Below are positions 6,955-12,420 of a DNA stretch of 12,420 nucleotides, piece after piece. The notes below the pieces were generated by a model that was not told where the DNA came from, ran no database searches, and was given only the letters and a program-made list of their open reading frames with translations. A program made the position numbers and the translations under genes. The stretch covers positions 1 through 12,420 of the forward strand of contig CADCQU010000198.1 of NCBI GenBank assembly GCA_902803635.1, written 5' to 3'. Numbering within the stretch: the first letter of the stretch is position 1; the number at the start of each line of letters is the position of its first letter. This DNA is from an uncultured Lachnospiraceae bacterium (GTDB lineage Bacteria > Bacillota > Clostridia > Lachnospirales > Lachnospiraceae).

Positions 6955-7050
6955 AGCATTTTGAGTAACTTTTTAAATAATTGGAAGAGCGCTTGGAGGC
7001 ATTTGCCGCAGGCAAGCTGGGACGACGTGTAAAGAGAAGGAAGGAAAACC

Positions 7051-7929
7051 ATGTTATTTAAGAAATTTGACCGCAATGCCCCCTGCTGGTGCGGGAGCGG
7101 GCGAAAGTACAAAACCTGCCACGCTGCATTTGACGATAAAATTTTATCCTATGCCCGCGCCGGGCACACCGTACCCACGCGAGACCTCATCAAATCCGAA
7201 AAAGACATCGAGGGTATCAAGGAAAGCGCGAAGATCAACATGGCCGTCCTCGACGAGGTGGGCGACAAGATCCACGCCGGCATGTCCACGGAAGAAATCA
7301 ATGATATCGTGAACGACGTGACGCACAAGATGGGCGGCATTCCGGCCGACCTTGGCTATGAAGGTTTCCCGAAGAGCGTCTGCACCTCGGTCAATGACGA
7401 GGTTTGCCACGGAATCCCCTCGCGGGACGTCATCCTAAAGGACGGCGACATCATCAATGTGGACTGCTCCACGATCCTGAACGGCTATTTCTCGGATTCC
7501 TCCCGCATGTTCCTCATCGGCGATGTCTCCCCGGAGAAGCGACGACTCGTCGAGGTCACCCGCGAGTGCATGCTGGCCGGTCTGGAAAAGGTCATTCCCT
7601 GGACCTTCCTCGGCGACATGGGCAGCGCGGTCCATCACCACGCCATGAAAAATGGCTACTCCGTCGTGCGTGAAATTGGCGGCCACGGCTGCGGGAACGC
7701 CTTCCACGAGGAGCCCTGGGTCAGCTACGTCTCCAAGCCCGGCACGGAAATGCTCATGGTGCCCGGCATGGTCTTCACCATCGAGCCCATGATCAACATG
7801 GGCGGTGCCCGCATTTTTACGGACGAGGAGAACGGCTGGACCATCTACACGGCGGACGGCAAACCCTCCGCCCAGTGGGAGATCGAGGTTCTCGTCACCG
7901 AGACCGGCCACGAGGTCCTGTGCTGGTAA
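7051..7929 (+). CDS. map: Methionine aminopeptidase type I with N-terminal SEC-C zinc motif
   Basis: The 292-residue enzyme removes the initiator methionine from new proteins in the cytoplasm. Residues 8-24 hold a SEC-C-type zinc knuckle, RNAPCWCGSGRKYKTCH (CxCx8CH), as in SecA tails and in many Firmicute MAPs, thought to help ribosome or protein contact. The catalytic domain follows with H120 in CHGIP and all five metal ligands: D138 (NVDCS), D149 (FSDSS), H212 (GHGCG), E245 (FTIEPM) and E277 (QWEIEV). Length and order match type Ia enzymes with the zinc extension. The ATG at 7051 follows GGAAGG at normal spacing; there is no competing start because the zinc motif begins at residue 8. It has its own promoter and is followed after 40 bases by the CoA transferase, probably in the same transcript. 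It is an isolated map gene, not in the common adk-map-infA context. Confidence 0.96.
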   Translation: MLFKKFDRNAPCWCGSGRKYKTCHAAFDDKILSYARAGHTVPTRDLIKSEKDIEGIKESAKINMAVLDEVGDKIHAGMSTEEINDIVNDVTHKMGGIPADLGYEGFPKSVCTSVNDEVCHGIPSRDVILKDGDIINVDCSTILNGYFSDSSRMFLIGDVSPEKRRLVEVTRECMLAGLEKVIPWTFLGDMGSAVHHHAMKNGYSVVREIGGHGCGNAFHEEPWVSYVSKPGTEMLMVPGMVFTIEPMINMGGARIFTDEENGWTIYTADGKPSAQWEIEVLVTETGHEVLCW

Positions 7930-7969
7930 TGCTCTCTTCGAAAAATAACTGTTAGAAAGGAAGCTTTCT

Positions 7970-9481
7970 ATGTTTGAAATCATGTCCGCCGACGAGGCCG
8001 CGACTCGCATCCACGACGGAGACTGCATCTGTGTTAACTCCTTTGTCGGCATTGAAAATCCAGTAGAACTCCACGAGGCCATCCACCGCCGTTTCCTGTC
8101 GGAGGGTTCTCCGAAAAACCTGACCATTGTCTCCAGCGCGGGCTTTGGCGTCTTTGACGAAAATCGTTCCGCGGAAGGCTATATCCGCGACGGCGCGGTC
8201 TCTCGCATCATTTGTGGACATTTCGGCGCGATGCTCAGCACCAAGCGACTCATTTTAGAAGACCGTTTTGAGGCCTACAATCTGCCCTTGGGATGCATTT
8301 CCCACGCTATCCGTGCACAGGCAAGCGGCGTCCCCGGGGCGCTCTCCAAGGTCGGCCTCGACATCTTCGTCGACCCCAGACAGGAGGGCCCCGGCATCAA
8401 CCATCTCTCCACGTCCACGGAGTTTGTCAAGAACGTCGAGGTGGACGGCGAGGAGTTCCTGTACTACAAGCTCCCGAAGCTCACCGTGGCTCTTATCAAG
8501 GGCACGGCGGCCGACCACAGAGGCAATATATCCTTTGACGATATGTTTATGTCCGGAGACGCACTCTCCATTTGTCAGGCAGTGCGGGCAAATGGCGGCA
8601 AAGTGATTGTGCAGGTGGACCGCCTAGTGGCGACGCCGGCCCGTCCGCGTAACACCATCATCCCCGGCTGCCTCGTGGATATCATCGTCGTCACCGAGCC
8701 GGAGGAGCGGCCGGTCGCCTACCGTGCCCTCACCGGCGGCTTCGAAATCCCCTATGAGGAGTGGAAATCCTGGTACGAGATGATTGACGCCCTGAGCACA
8801 ACCCGTCCGCAGTCGAACCCGGTTTTCAACATTATCGGAAAGCGGGCCTCCCGGGAGCTCCACGAGGATGATATTGTCAATATCGGTATCGGCATCCCGG
8901 AGACCGTCACAAAATACGCGCGGAAGAGCGGGATGCTCGCCAAGATCACGATGACCGTCGAGTCCGGCGGTATCGGCGGTTTCCCGGCCTCCGGAAAGGT
9001 CTTCGGCGCGATGATCGGGGCGGCCTCCGTCTACGACATGGCAAACCAGTTCGACCTCTATAACAACGGCGGCCTCGATATTTGCTTTATGGGTGCCTTC
9101 GAGGTCGACCGCTATGGCAATGTCAATGCACATAAATCTCCGTCCATGTATCCTGGAATCGGCGGTTTTGCCAACATCACCGCCAAGACGCCCACCGTGG
9201 TCTTCTGCCTTACCTTCAACACGAAGGGCCTCTCCGCCTCGCGGAAGGGCGATGTGGTCACCATCCTTGAAAATGGGGCAATCCCGAAGTTCGTGGAGAA
9301 GGTGGGGAGCATCAGCTTCTCCGCCAAGCGCGCGCGGGAAAATGGCCAGCGCGTACTCTACATCACCGAGCGCTGCGTCTTTGGCCTTGGTAAAAATGGG
9401 CTGAAGCTCCTCGAGATCTACCCTGGCATCGATAGGCAGAGGGACATCCTCGACCTCCTGCCCTTCCCGGTGGAGGAATAA
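7970..9481 (+). CDS. Fused-subunit acyl-CoA:carboxylate CoA-transferase (propionate/acetate CoA-transferase family)
   Basis: The 503-residue protein joins the alpha and beta halves of a family I CoA transferase. The alpha half covers about 1-270, with GVPGALSKVGLDIFVDPRQEG at 119-140 and GTAADHRGNISFDD at 178-191. The beta half begins near 284 and carries the catalytic glutamate E331 in MTVESGGIGG (328-337), which forms the glutamyl-CoA intermediate. IGIGIPETV (305-313) and the GNVNAH motif (383-388) also fit. Relatives such as Pct of Clostridium and YdiF move CoA between acetate and propionate, lactate, butyrate or acetoacetate; the exact substrate cannot be read here. In a fermenting anaerobe it would act at the end of short-chain acid formation. 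The start has an AAAGGAAG site. It is 40 bases behind map, with no terminator between them. It contains one octamer (8587-8594). I see no clear hairpin plus T-run between its stop and the thi promoter. Confidence 0.92.
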   Translation: MFEIMSADEAATRIHDGDCICVNSFVGIENPVELHEAIHRRFLSEGSPKNLTIVSSAGFGVFDENRSAEGYIRDGAVSRIICGHFGAMLSTKRLILEDRFEAYNLPLGCISHAIRAQASGVPGALSKVGLDIFVDPRQEGPGINHLSTSTEFVKNVEVDGEEFLYYKLPKLTVALIKGTAADHRGNISFDDMFMSGDALSICQAVRANGGKVIVQVDRLVATPARPRNTIIPGCLVDIIVVTEPEERPVAYRALTGGFEIPYEEWKSWYEMIDALSTTRPQSNPVFNIIGKRASRELHEDDIVNIGIGIPETVTKYARKSGMLAKITMTVESGGIGGFPASGKVFGAMIGAASVYDMANQFDLYNNGGLDICFMGAFEVDRYGNVNAHKSPSMYPGIGGFANITAKTPTVVFCLTFNTKGLSASRKGDVVTILENGAIPKFVEKVGSISFSAKRARENGQRVLYITERCVFGLGKNGLKLLEIYPGIDRQRDILDLLPFPVEE

Positions 9482-9494
9482 AAAAATTTTCTCC

Positions 9495-9523
9495 TTGCCC
9501 CTTCCCTCTTCTGGTGCTATAAT
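9495..9523 (+). promoter_or_regulatory. Promoter of the thiamine operon
   Basis: A -35 TTGCCC (9495-9500), a 17-base spacer and a consensus -10 TATAAT (9518-9523) preceded by TGC (extended -10) lie 14 bases after the CoA-transferase stop. Transcription should start around 9530, immediately before the riboswitch. Confidence 0.8.
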
Positions 9524-9534
9524 ACGAACAAACA

Positions 9535-9613
9535 GGGGAGCTTGTGTAGCAGGCTGAGAGGAAGCAAAAGCTTCGACCCTTTACCTGATTCGGGTAATGC
9601 CGACGTAGGGAGA
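9535..9613 (+). promoter_or_regulatory. TPP riboswitch (THI box) aptamer
   Basis: The conserved TPP aptamer cores are present in order: GGGGAGC (9535-9541), CTGAGA (9554-9559), ACCCTTTACCTGATT (9576-9590) and GGGTAATGCCGACGTAGGGA (9592-9611). Visible helices are the P2 pairing GGG (9536-9538) with CCC (9577-9579), an optional P3a hairpin GAAGC-AAAA-GCTTC (9561-9574) and P5 TCGG/CCGA (9590-9593 with 9600-9603). It binds thiamine pyrophosphate. Two hairpins with T-runs follow before thiN, so it most likely stops transcription of the thi genes when TPP is plentiful. The P3a strand AAAGCT (9567-9572) is complementary to AGCTTT (9634-9639) in the first terminator, a possible antiterminator pairing that is my inference. 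Confidence 0.96.
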
Positions 9614-9630
9614 GGATATGGATGATTTTG

Positions 9631-9666
9631 GAGAGCTTTCCTGTTTTTGGAGTGCTCTCTTTTTTT
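9631..9666 (+). terminator. Riboswitch-linked intrinsic terminator 1
   Basis: GAGAGC (9631-9636) pairs with GCTCTC (9654-9659). After one mismatch the stem continues TTCC/GGAG (9638-9641 with 9649-9652, one G-T pair), with a seven-base loop. Seven Ts (9660-9666) follow. It begins 18 bases after the aptamer and is the probable expression platform. Confidence 0.85.
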
Positions 9667-9682
9667 GCTGCTTTTTGGCGAG

Positions 9683-9717
9683 GCAGCCACAGGAACTTTT
9701 TGTTGGCTGCTTTTGTT
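9683..9717 (+). terminator. Second hairpin with T-run in the thi leader
   Basis: GCAGCCA (9683-9689) and TGGCTGC (9704-9710) form a perfect 7-base stem with a 14-base loop, followed by TTTTGTT (9711-9717). It ends just before the thiN ribosome site (AGAGG, 9723-9727). GCTGC at 9667-9671, directly after the first terminator, can pair with GCAGC (9683-9687), giving an alternative fold that would break this hairpin. It may be a backup terminator or a second control point. Confidence 0.6.
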
Positions 9718-9734
9718 GCTACAGAGGTAAACAA

Positions 9735-10457
9735 ATGCATGGTTTATGCTTGCTGATTTCGGGCGGGGATTTTTCTCCCCTTCCCAAGGAACTGTACGAG
9801 GCGGACTACGTGATTGCCTGCGACAAGGGCTGGCAGTACGCCGAAAGGCTTGGACTGTCCCCGGATCTTATCCTCGGCGACTTCGACTCCGTGCCTCCCC
9901 CCATGACCTCCGTCCCTGTGGAGCACTTCCCCACGCGAAAGGACGACACCGACACGATGCTGGCCGCGCGCCGGGCGCTGGCGATGGGCTACCGGGACAT
10001 CGCAGTCGCCTGCGCTTTCGGCGGACGTTTCGACCATGCTCTGGCAAACCTCCAGACAGCCGCCTTTTTAGCCTCCCATGGGGCGAGGACGAGATTGGTC
10101 GGGACGGACACTGACGCGCTCGCGTTTGCCGGGGCCAACGCTGACGCGCTCGCATTTGATAGGACGGACATCGACGTACGCACATTTGCCGGGGCCAACA
10201 CTGACGCGCCCGCATTTGTCAGGACGGAGCGGTTCCCAAGACGGGACGGCTGGTCCCTCTCCGTATTCGCGCTCTCGGACATTTGCCAGGGCGTCTCCAT
10301 CCGCGGCACGGAGTATGTGTGCACGGACGAGACCCTGACAAACACTTTCCCGATCGGCATCAGCAACGCCTGGGCCTCCGAGGAGGCGGAAATCTCCGTA
10401 AGGAGCGGAATTCTACTGGTTATGCATTCAAAATTGCAGAAAGGAGAACATATATGA
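9735..10457 (+). CDS. thiN: Thiamine pyrophosphokinase with a tandem-repeat insertion
   Basis: The 240-residue enzyme transfers pyrophosphate from ATP to thiamine to give TPP. The catalytic domain has LISGGDF (7-13), ACDKGW (28-33), LGDFDS (47-52), PTRKDDTDT (66-74) and GGRFDH (96-101). The C-terminal thiamine-binding domain has LSVFALSD (175-182), GVSIRGTEY (186-194) and GISNAW (208-213). Relatives have about 210 residues with a short strand-turn-strand between the domains. Here residues 124-163 are four 10-residue repeats in that place. The start is the ATG at 9735, with AGAGG seven bases upstream; the frame is open back to an ATG at 9618, but that extension would cover both leader hairpins and adds a Cys/Phe-rich run not seen in the family. 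It overlaps thiM by ATGA and is controlled by the TPP riboswitch. All catalytic motifs are intact, so it is probably active despite the insertion. Confidence 0.93.
   Translation: MHGLCLLISGGDFSPLPKELYEADYVIACDKGWQYAERLGLSPDLILGDFDSVPPPMTSVPVEHFPTRKDDTDTMLAARRALAMGYRDIAVACAFGGRFDHALANLQTAAFLASHGARTRLVGTDTDALAFAGANADALAFDRTDIDVRTFAGANTDAPAFVRTERFPRRDGWSLSVFALSDICQGVSIRGTEYVCTDETLTNTFPIGISNAWASEEAEISVRSGILLVMHSKLQKGEHI
10104..10223 (+). repeat. Four 30-base tandem repeats inside thiN
   Basis: The units are 10104-10133, 10134-10163, 10164-10193 and 10194-10223. They encode TDTDALAFAG, ANADALAFDR, TDIDVRTFAG and ANTDAPAFVR. Units 1 and 3 share the start ACGGACA and the end TTTGCCGGG; units 2 and 4 share GCCAAC and CGCATTTG. 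The array is therefore also two 60-base units, with a partial start (ACGGA) of a fifth 30-base unit after it. At the same place in each unit lies CGTTTGCC, CATTTGAT, CATTTGCC or CATTTGTC. The reading frame is kept. Confidence 0.92.
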
Positions 10458-11281
10458 TTGATTTTGAACGCATTTTGTCAAATGTCCGCGAAAGGACACC
10501 TCTGGTGCACAACATCACCAACTATGTCACGGTCAACGACTGTGCCAACATCCTTCTGGCCTGCGGCGGTTCGCCCATCATGTCCGATGACGCCGCCGAG
10601 GTGGAGGACATCACATCCATCTGCGGCGGTCTGAACATCAACATCGGCACACTGAACCAGAACACCATCCCGTCCATGTTCCTGGCCGGGAAACGCGCCA
10701 ACGCACTGAGCCACCCGGTGCTGCTCGACCCCGTCGGCGCCGGCGCCTCGAAGCTGCGCACCGAGACGGCCGCAAAGCTCCTTGAAGAGGTGAAATTTGC
10801 CGTGATCCGGGGCAATATCTCCGAGATCAAGGCCCTTGCCCAGGGTACTAACAGCACGAAGGGCGTAGACGCAAGCGAGGAGGATGCGGCAAATGCCTCT
10901 AACCTCGACAGTGTCGTTGCCTTTGCCAGAGCCCTCTCCGAGAAAACCGGCGCGATCATCGCCATCACCGGGGCCACGGACATCATCGTGGACAAGGCAA
11001 ATGCCTGCACGATCACCAACGGACATCCGATGATGAGCAAGATCACCGGCACCGGCTGCATGCTCTCGGCCATGACGACCGCCTTTGTGACAGCAAATCC
11101 GGAGCAGCCCTTCGAGGCCGTCTGCACCGCCGTCATCGCCATGGGGCTTTGCGGGGAGCTTGCGCAGCGGCGGCTCACGGAGCTCGATGGAAACAGCAGC
11201 TACCGGAACTATATCATTGACGCGGTCTATCGTCTGACTGCGGAGCAGCTCGTGGAAGGTGCAAAATATGAGATGCGATAA
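10454..11281 (+). CDS. thiM: Hydroxyethylthiazole kinase
   Basis: The 275-residue protein is a ribokinase-like ATP-dependent kinase that phosphorylates 4-methyl-5-(2-hydroxyethyl)thiazole for thiamine salvage. Motifs are TPLVHNITNYVTVNDCAN (15-32), GGSPIM (38-43), LDPVGAGAS (91-99), RGNISEI (119-125), GVDA (137-140) and the anion-hole/active-site loop ITGTGCMLSA (197-206) with Cys202. The length is close to the family norm. The start is the ATG at 10454, with AAGGAG seven bases before it, overlapping the thiN stop as ATGA; the open frame upstream to 10283 lies inside thiN and was not used. It overlaps thiE by 14 bases. Two octamers (10888-10895 and 10996-11003) lie in loop-coding parts, AANAS and KANAC, each read as Ala-Asn with GCA-AAT codons. 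Confidence 0.97.
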   Translation: MIDFERILSNVRERTPLVHNITNYVTVNDCANILLACGGSPIMSDDAAEVEDITSICGGLNINIGTLNQNTIPSMFLAGKRANALSHPVLLDPVGAGASKLRTETAAKLLEEVKFAVIRGNISEIKALAQGTNSTKGVDASEEDAANASNLDSVVAFARALSEKTGAIIAITGATDIIVDKANACTITNGHPMMSKITGTGCMLSAMTTAFVTANPEQPFEAVCTAVIAMGLCGELAQRRLTELDGNSSYRNYIIDAVYRLTAEQLVEGAKYEMR

Positions 11282-11909
11282 AAAATGGATGCCGCTCTAT
11301 GCGGTCACCGACCGGGCCTGGCTGCATGGACGGACGCTCGCGGAGGTGGTGGAAGCCGCCCTCAAGGGGGGCGTGACCTGTATGCAGCTCCGGGAAAAGG
11401 AGCTTTCACACGAAGAATTCCTTCGGGAGGCCATCGCCCTCCGGGAGCTTTGCCGGAAGTATAACGTTCCGCTCATCATCAATGACAACGTGGACGTCGC
11501 TCTGGAAAGTCATGCAGACGGGGTTCATATCGGGCAGCATGACGCTCCCTGTGCAGAAGTGCGGCGGCGGATTGGCCCCGAAATGCTGCTCGGAGTCTCG
11601 GCGCAGACGGTGGAGCAGGCCATTCAGGCAGAAAAAGACGGGGCGGATTACCTCGGCGTCGGGGCCGTTTTCTCGACCGGTACCAAGCTCGATGCGGACG
11701 ACGTCAGCCGGGAGACCCTCAGGGCCATCTGCGAGGCGGTTTCCATCCCCGTCGTCGCCATCGGCGGCATCAAAAAGGAAAACATAGGCGGCCTTTCCGG
11801 CACCGGAATCGACGGTGTCGCCGTTGTCAGCGCGATTTTCGCGGCAGCGGATTCCGAGGCCGCCTCGAAGGAACTACTGGAAACCGTCCAGAAGGAGCTG
11901 GGCGTATGA
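11268..11909 (+). CDS. thiE: Thiamine-phosphate synthase
   Basis: This 213-residue TIM-barrel enzyme joins hydroxyethylthiazole phosphate with HMP-pyrophosphate to give thiamine phosphate. Motifs are YAVTDR (11-16), MQLREKE (39-45), LIINDNVDVAL (69-79), ADGVHIGQHD (83-92), LLGVSAQT (107-114), DYLGVGAVFSTGTK (127-140), VVAIGGI (162-168) and GVAVVSAI (183-190). The loop STGTK differs slightly from the common PTxTK, but the essential Thr-Lys end is kept. The chosen ATG at 11268 has GGAAGG (11254-11259) eight bases upstream; a GTG at 11259 overlaps that site. It starts inside thiM and its stop overlaps the next gene as ATGA, so all four thi genes are translationally coupled. HMP-PP must come from a thiD elsewhere, as none is in the window. 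Confidence 0.97.
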   Translation: MRCDKKWMPLYAVTDRAWLHGRTLAEVVEAALKGGVTCMQLREKELSHEEFLREAIALRELCRKYNVPLIINDNVDVALESHADGVHIGQHDAPCAEVRRRIGPEMLLGVSAQTVEQAIQAEKDGADYLGVGAVFSTGTKLDADDVSRETLRAICEAVSIPVVAIGGIKKENIGGLSGTGIDGVAVVSAIFAAADSEAASKELLETVQKELGV

Positions 11910-12420
11910 TTCGCGGCGCGATCTTCGACTTCGACGGAACCCTGGTGGACTCCAACCCCTACTGGGACATGGCCCCGGTCGCGTGGCTCGCCTCGCTTGG
12001 AAAAGAAGCCCAGCCGGACCTCGGGGCGAAGCTATTTGCCATGACCGTGCCAGAAGCGTCAGCATACTTAATCTCCACCTACCACCTTACGCAAACTCCG
12101 GAGGAAATCAAGCACGGGATTAACGCGGCGATGCAAAGCTATTACCTGACGGACGTTCCACTAAAGCCTGGAGTCACCAGGCTATTGCAGGCCTTCCGGG
12201 AACGAAACATCCCCTGTGCCATCGCGAGCGTGACGGACGAGCCTTTGGTTACGGAGGTGCTGCAAAAATTCGGGCTTTTGTCCTGTTTTTCCGCCATCGT
12301 CTCCACGGACATGGTGGGCGTTGGAAAAAACAAGCCGGACATTTATTTTCGCGCGGCAGAGCTTTTAGGAAGCTCCCCTGCGGAAACCCTGGTTTTCGAG
12401 GACGCTTTCCACGCGCTCTC
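11906..12420 (+). CDS. HAD phosphatase of the beta-phosphoglucomutase type, C-terminus cut
   Basis: There are 171 codons before the right edge; the family usually has 210-220. Motif I is IFDFDGTLVDS (6-16, with D8 and D10), motif II is IASVT (106-110), the motif III lysine is in KNKPDIY (141-147) and motif IV begins VFEDAFHAL (163-171, with E165 and D166). A helical cap lies between about 16 and 85. Both motif I aspartates are present, as expected for a phosphate-releasing enzyme. Its ATG overlaps the thiE stop as ATGA, so it belongs to the TPP-controlled operon. From this position a role in thiamine metabolism is likely, and the best candidate reaction is removal of phosphate from thiamine phosphate so that ThiN can use the thiamine; cleavage of HMP-P/HMP-PP or sugar phosphates remains possible. 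Family firm, substrate inferred. Confidence 0.9.
   Translation, partial: MIRGAIFDFDGTLVDSNPYWDMAPVAWLASLGKEAQPDLGAKLFAMTVPEASAYLISTYHLTQTPEEIKHGINAAMQSYYLTDVPLKPGVTRLLQAFRERNIPCAIASVTDEPLVTEVLQKFGLLSCFSAIVSTDMVGVGKNKPDIYFRAAELLGSSPAETLVFEDAFHAL

Larger units (their letters stand above)
6738..7050. other. Divergent intergenic region between the CDF transporter and map
   Basis: No gene is seen in these 313 bases. Going rightwards it holds: the transporter ribosome site; a CATTTGCC octamer in the transporter leader (6754-6761); the transporter promoter with its dyad (6788-6805); a perfect 11-base inverted repeat (6857-6882); a C-rich stretch whose minus strand reads GGTTGGCGGGTTGGG (complement of 6896-6910) and could form a two-layer G-quadruplex; the map promoter (6946-6954); and a map leader of about 90 bases that contains another CATTTGCC (7000-7007), part of a small hairpin TTGCC-GCA-GGCAA. 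Confidence 0.7.
622..11003. repeat. Dispersed octamer CATTTGCC / GGCAAATG, 11 copies
   Basis: CATTTGCC is at 622-629, 1536-1543, 3794-3801, 4646-4653, 7000-7007, 10183-10190 and 10280-10287. GGCAAATG is at 6754-6761, 8587-8594, 10888-10895 and 10996-11003. Two further ATTTGCC heptamers without the leading C are at 10795-10801 and 12034-12040. The one-base variant CATTTGTC is at 556-563, 5068-5075, 8569-8576 and 10213-10220. Copies lie in seven genes and in two leaders. Where GGCAAATG is on the coding strand (seven genic copies) it is always read xxG-GCA-AAT-Gxx, Ala-Asn. The extended form GGCATTTGCC (three GGCAAATGCC copies on the + strand at 6754, 10888 and 10996; GGCATTTGCC at 620 and 6998) is nearly palindromic. 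Confidence 0.8.

Noticed and set aside
6992..7030. Short leader peptide from a TTG after GGAGG upstream of map
   Set aside because: The spacing between GGAGG and TTG is only three bases and nothing else supports translation; the stretch fits better as one more octamer copy with a small hairpin.
7435..8127. 230-codon minus-strand open frame across map and the CoA transferase
   Set aside because: It spans two convincing genes and the gap between them on the opposite strand; no motif.
9618..9734. ATG at 9618, in frame with thiN, just after the riboswitch and preceded by GGGAGAGG
   Set aside because: The added 39 residues would be encoded by both leader hairpins, are Cys/Phe-rich, and precede the normal family start; the GGGAGAGG is largely the conserved aptamer end. 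The ATG at 9735 has a proper site.
10101..10223. CRISPR-like array in thiN
   Set aside because: The repeats are contiguous with no spacers, in frame and translated as part of a functional-looking enzyme.

Overview
The window (estimated by eye at 55-60 % GC) looks like chromosomal DNA of an anaerobic Firmicute, most likely a GC-rich member of the Clostridia (Lachnospiraceae-like). The grounds are a flavodiiron protein, strong AGGAGG ribosome binding sites, extended -10 promoters (TGnTATAAT type), a methionine aminopeptidase carrying a SEC-C zinc motif, a fused-subunit short-chain acyl-CoA transferase and a TPP-riboswitch thiamine operon. The genus cannot be fixed from the sequence alone.

Left part, minus strand (about 1-6740). 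Read in the direction of transcription, it begins with a cation diffusion facilitator (6737-5550) and a small lipoprotein (5455-5081) that ends in a terminator. A tight block follows: a HAD-family hydrolase with a large insertion (5003-3981), a MoxR AAA+ ATPase (3974-3012), a DUF58 protein (2994-1840) and a multi-membrane-segment protein with a DUF4129-like tail (1816-509). Gaps in this block are 6, 17 and 23 bases. A flavodiiron protein with its own promoter runs off the left edge.

Middle. A 313-base divergent intergenic region (6738-7050) separates the transporter from the plus-strand genes. It holds two back-to-back extended -10 promoters, an AT-rich dyad over the transporter promoter and a perfect 11-base inverted repeat. 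Next come map (7051-7929) and an acyl-CoA transferase (7970-9481).

Right part, plus strand. A promoter, a TPP riboswitch and two successive terminator-like hairpins precede a translationally coupled operon: thiN, thiM, thiE and a second HAD phosphatase cut by the right edge. ThiM phosphorylates hydroxyethylthiazole, ThiE joins it to HMP-PP to give thiamine phosphate, and ThiN makes TPP from thiamine. The coupled HAD enzyme is a good candidate for the missing thiamine-phosphate phosphatase between ThiE and ThiN.

Two things stand out. First, the octamer CATTTGCC (or its complement GGCAAATG) occurs 11 times in the window, where fewer than one copy is expected, in genes and in leaders. Second, thiN carries four 30-base tandem repeats between its two domains, and each repeat has a copy or near-copy of that octamer in the same place.
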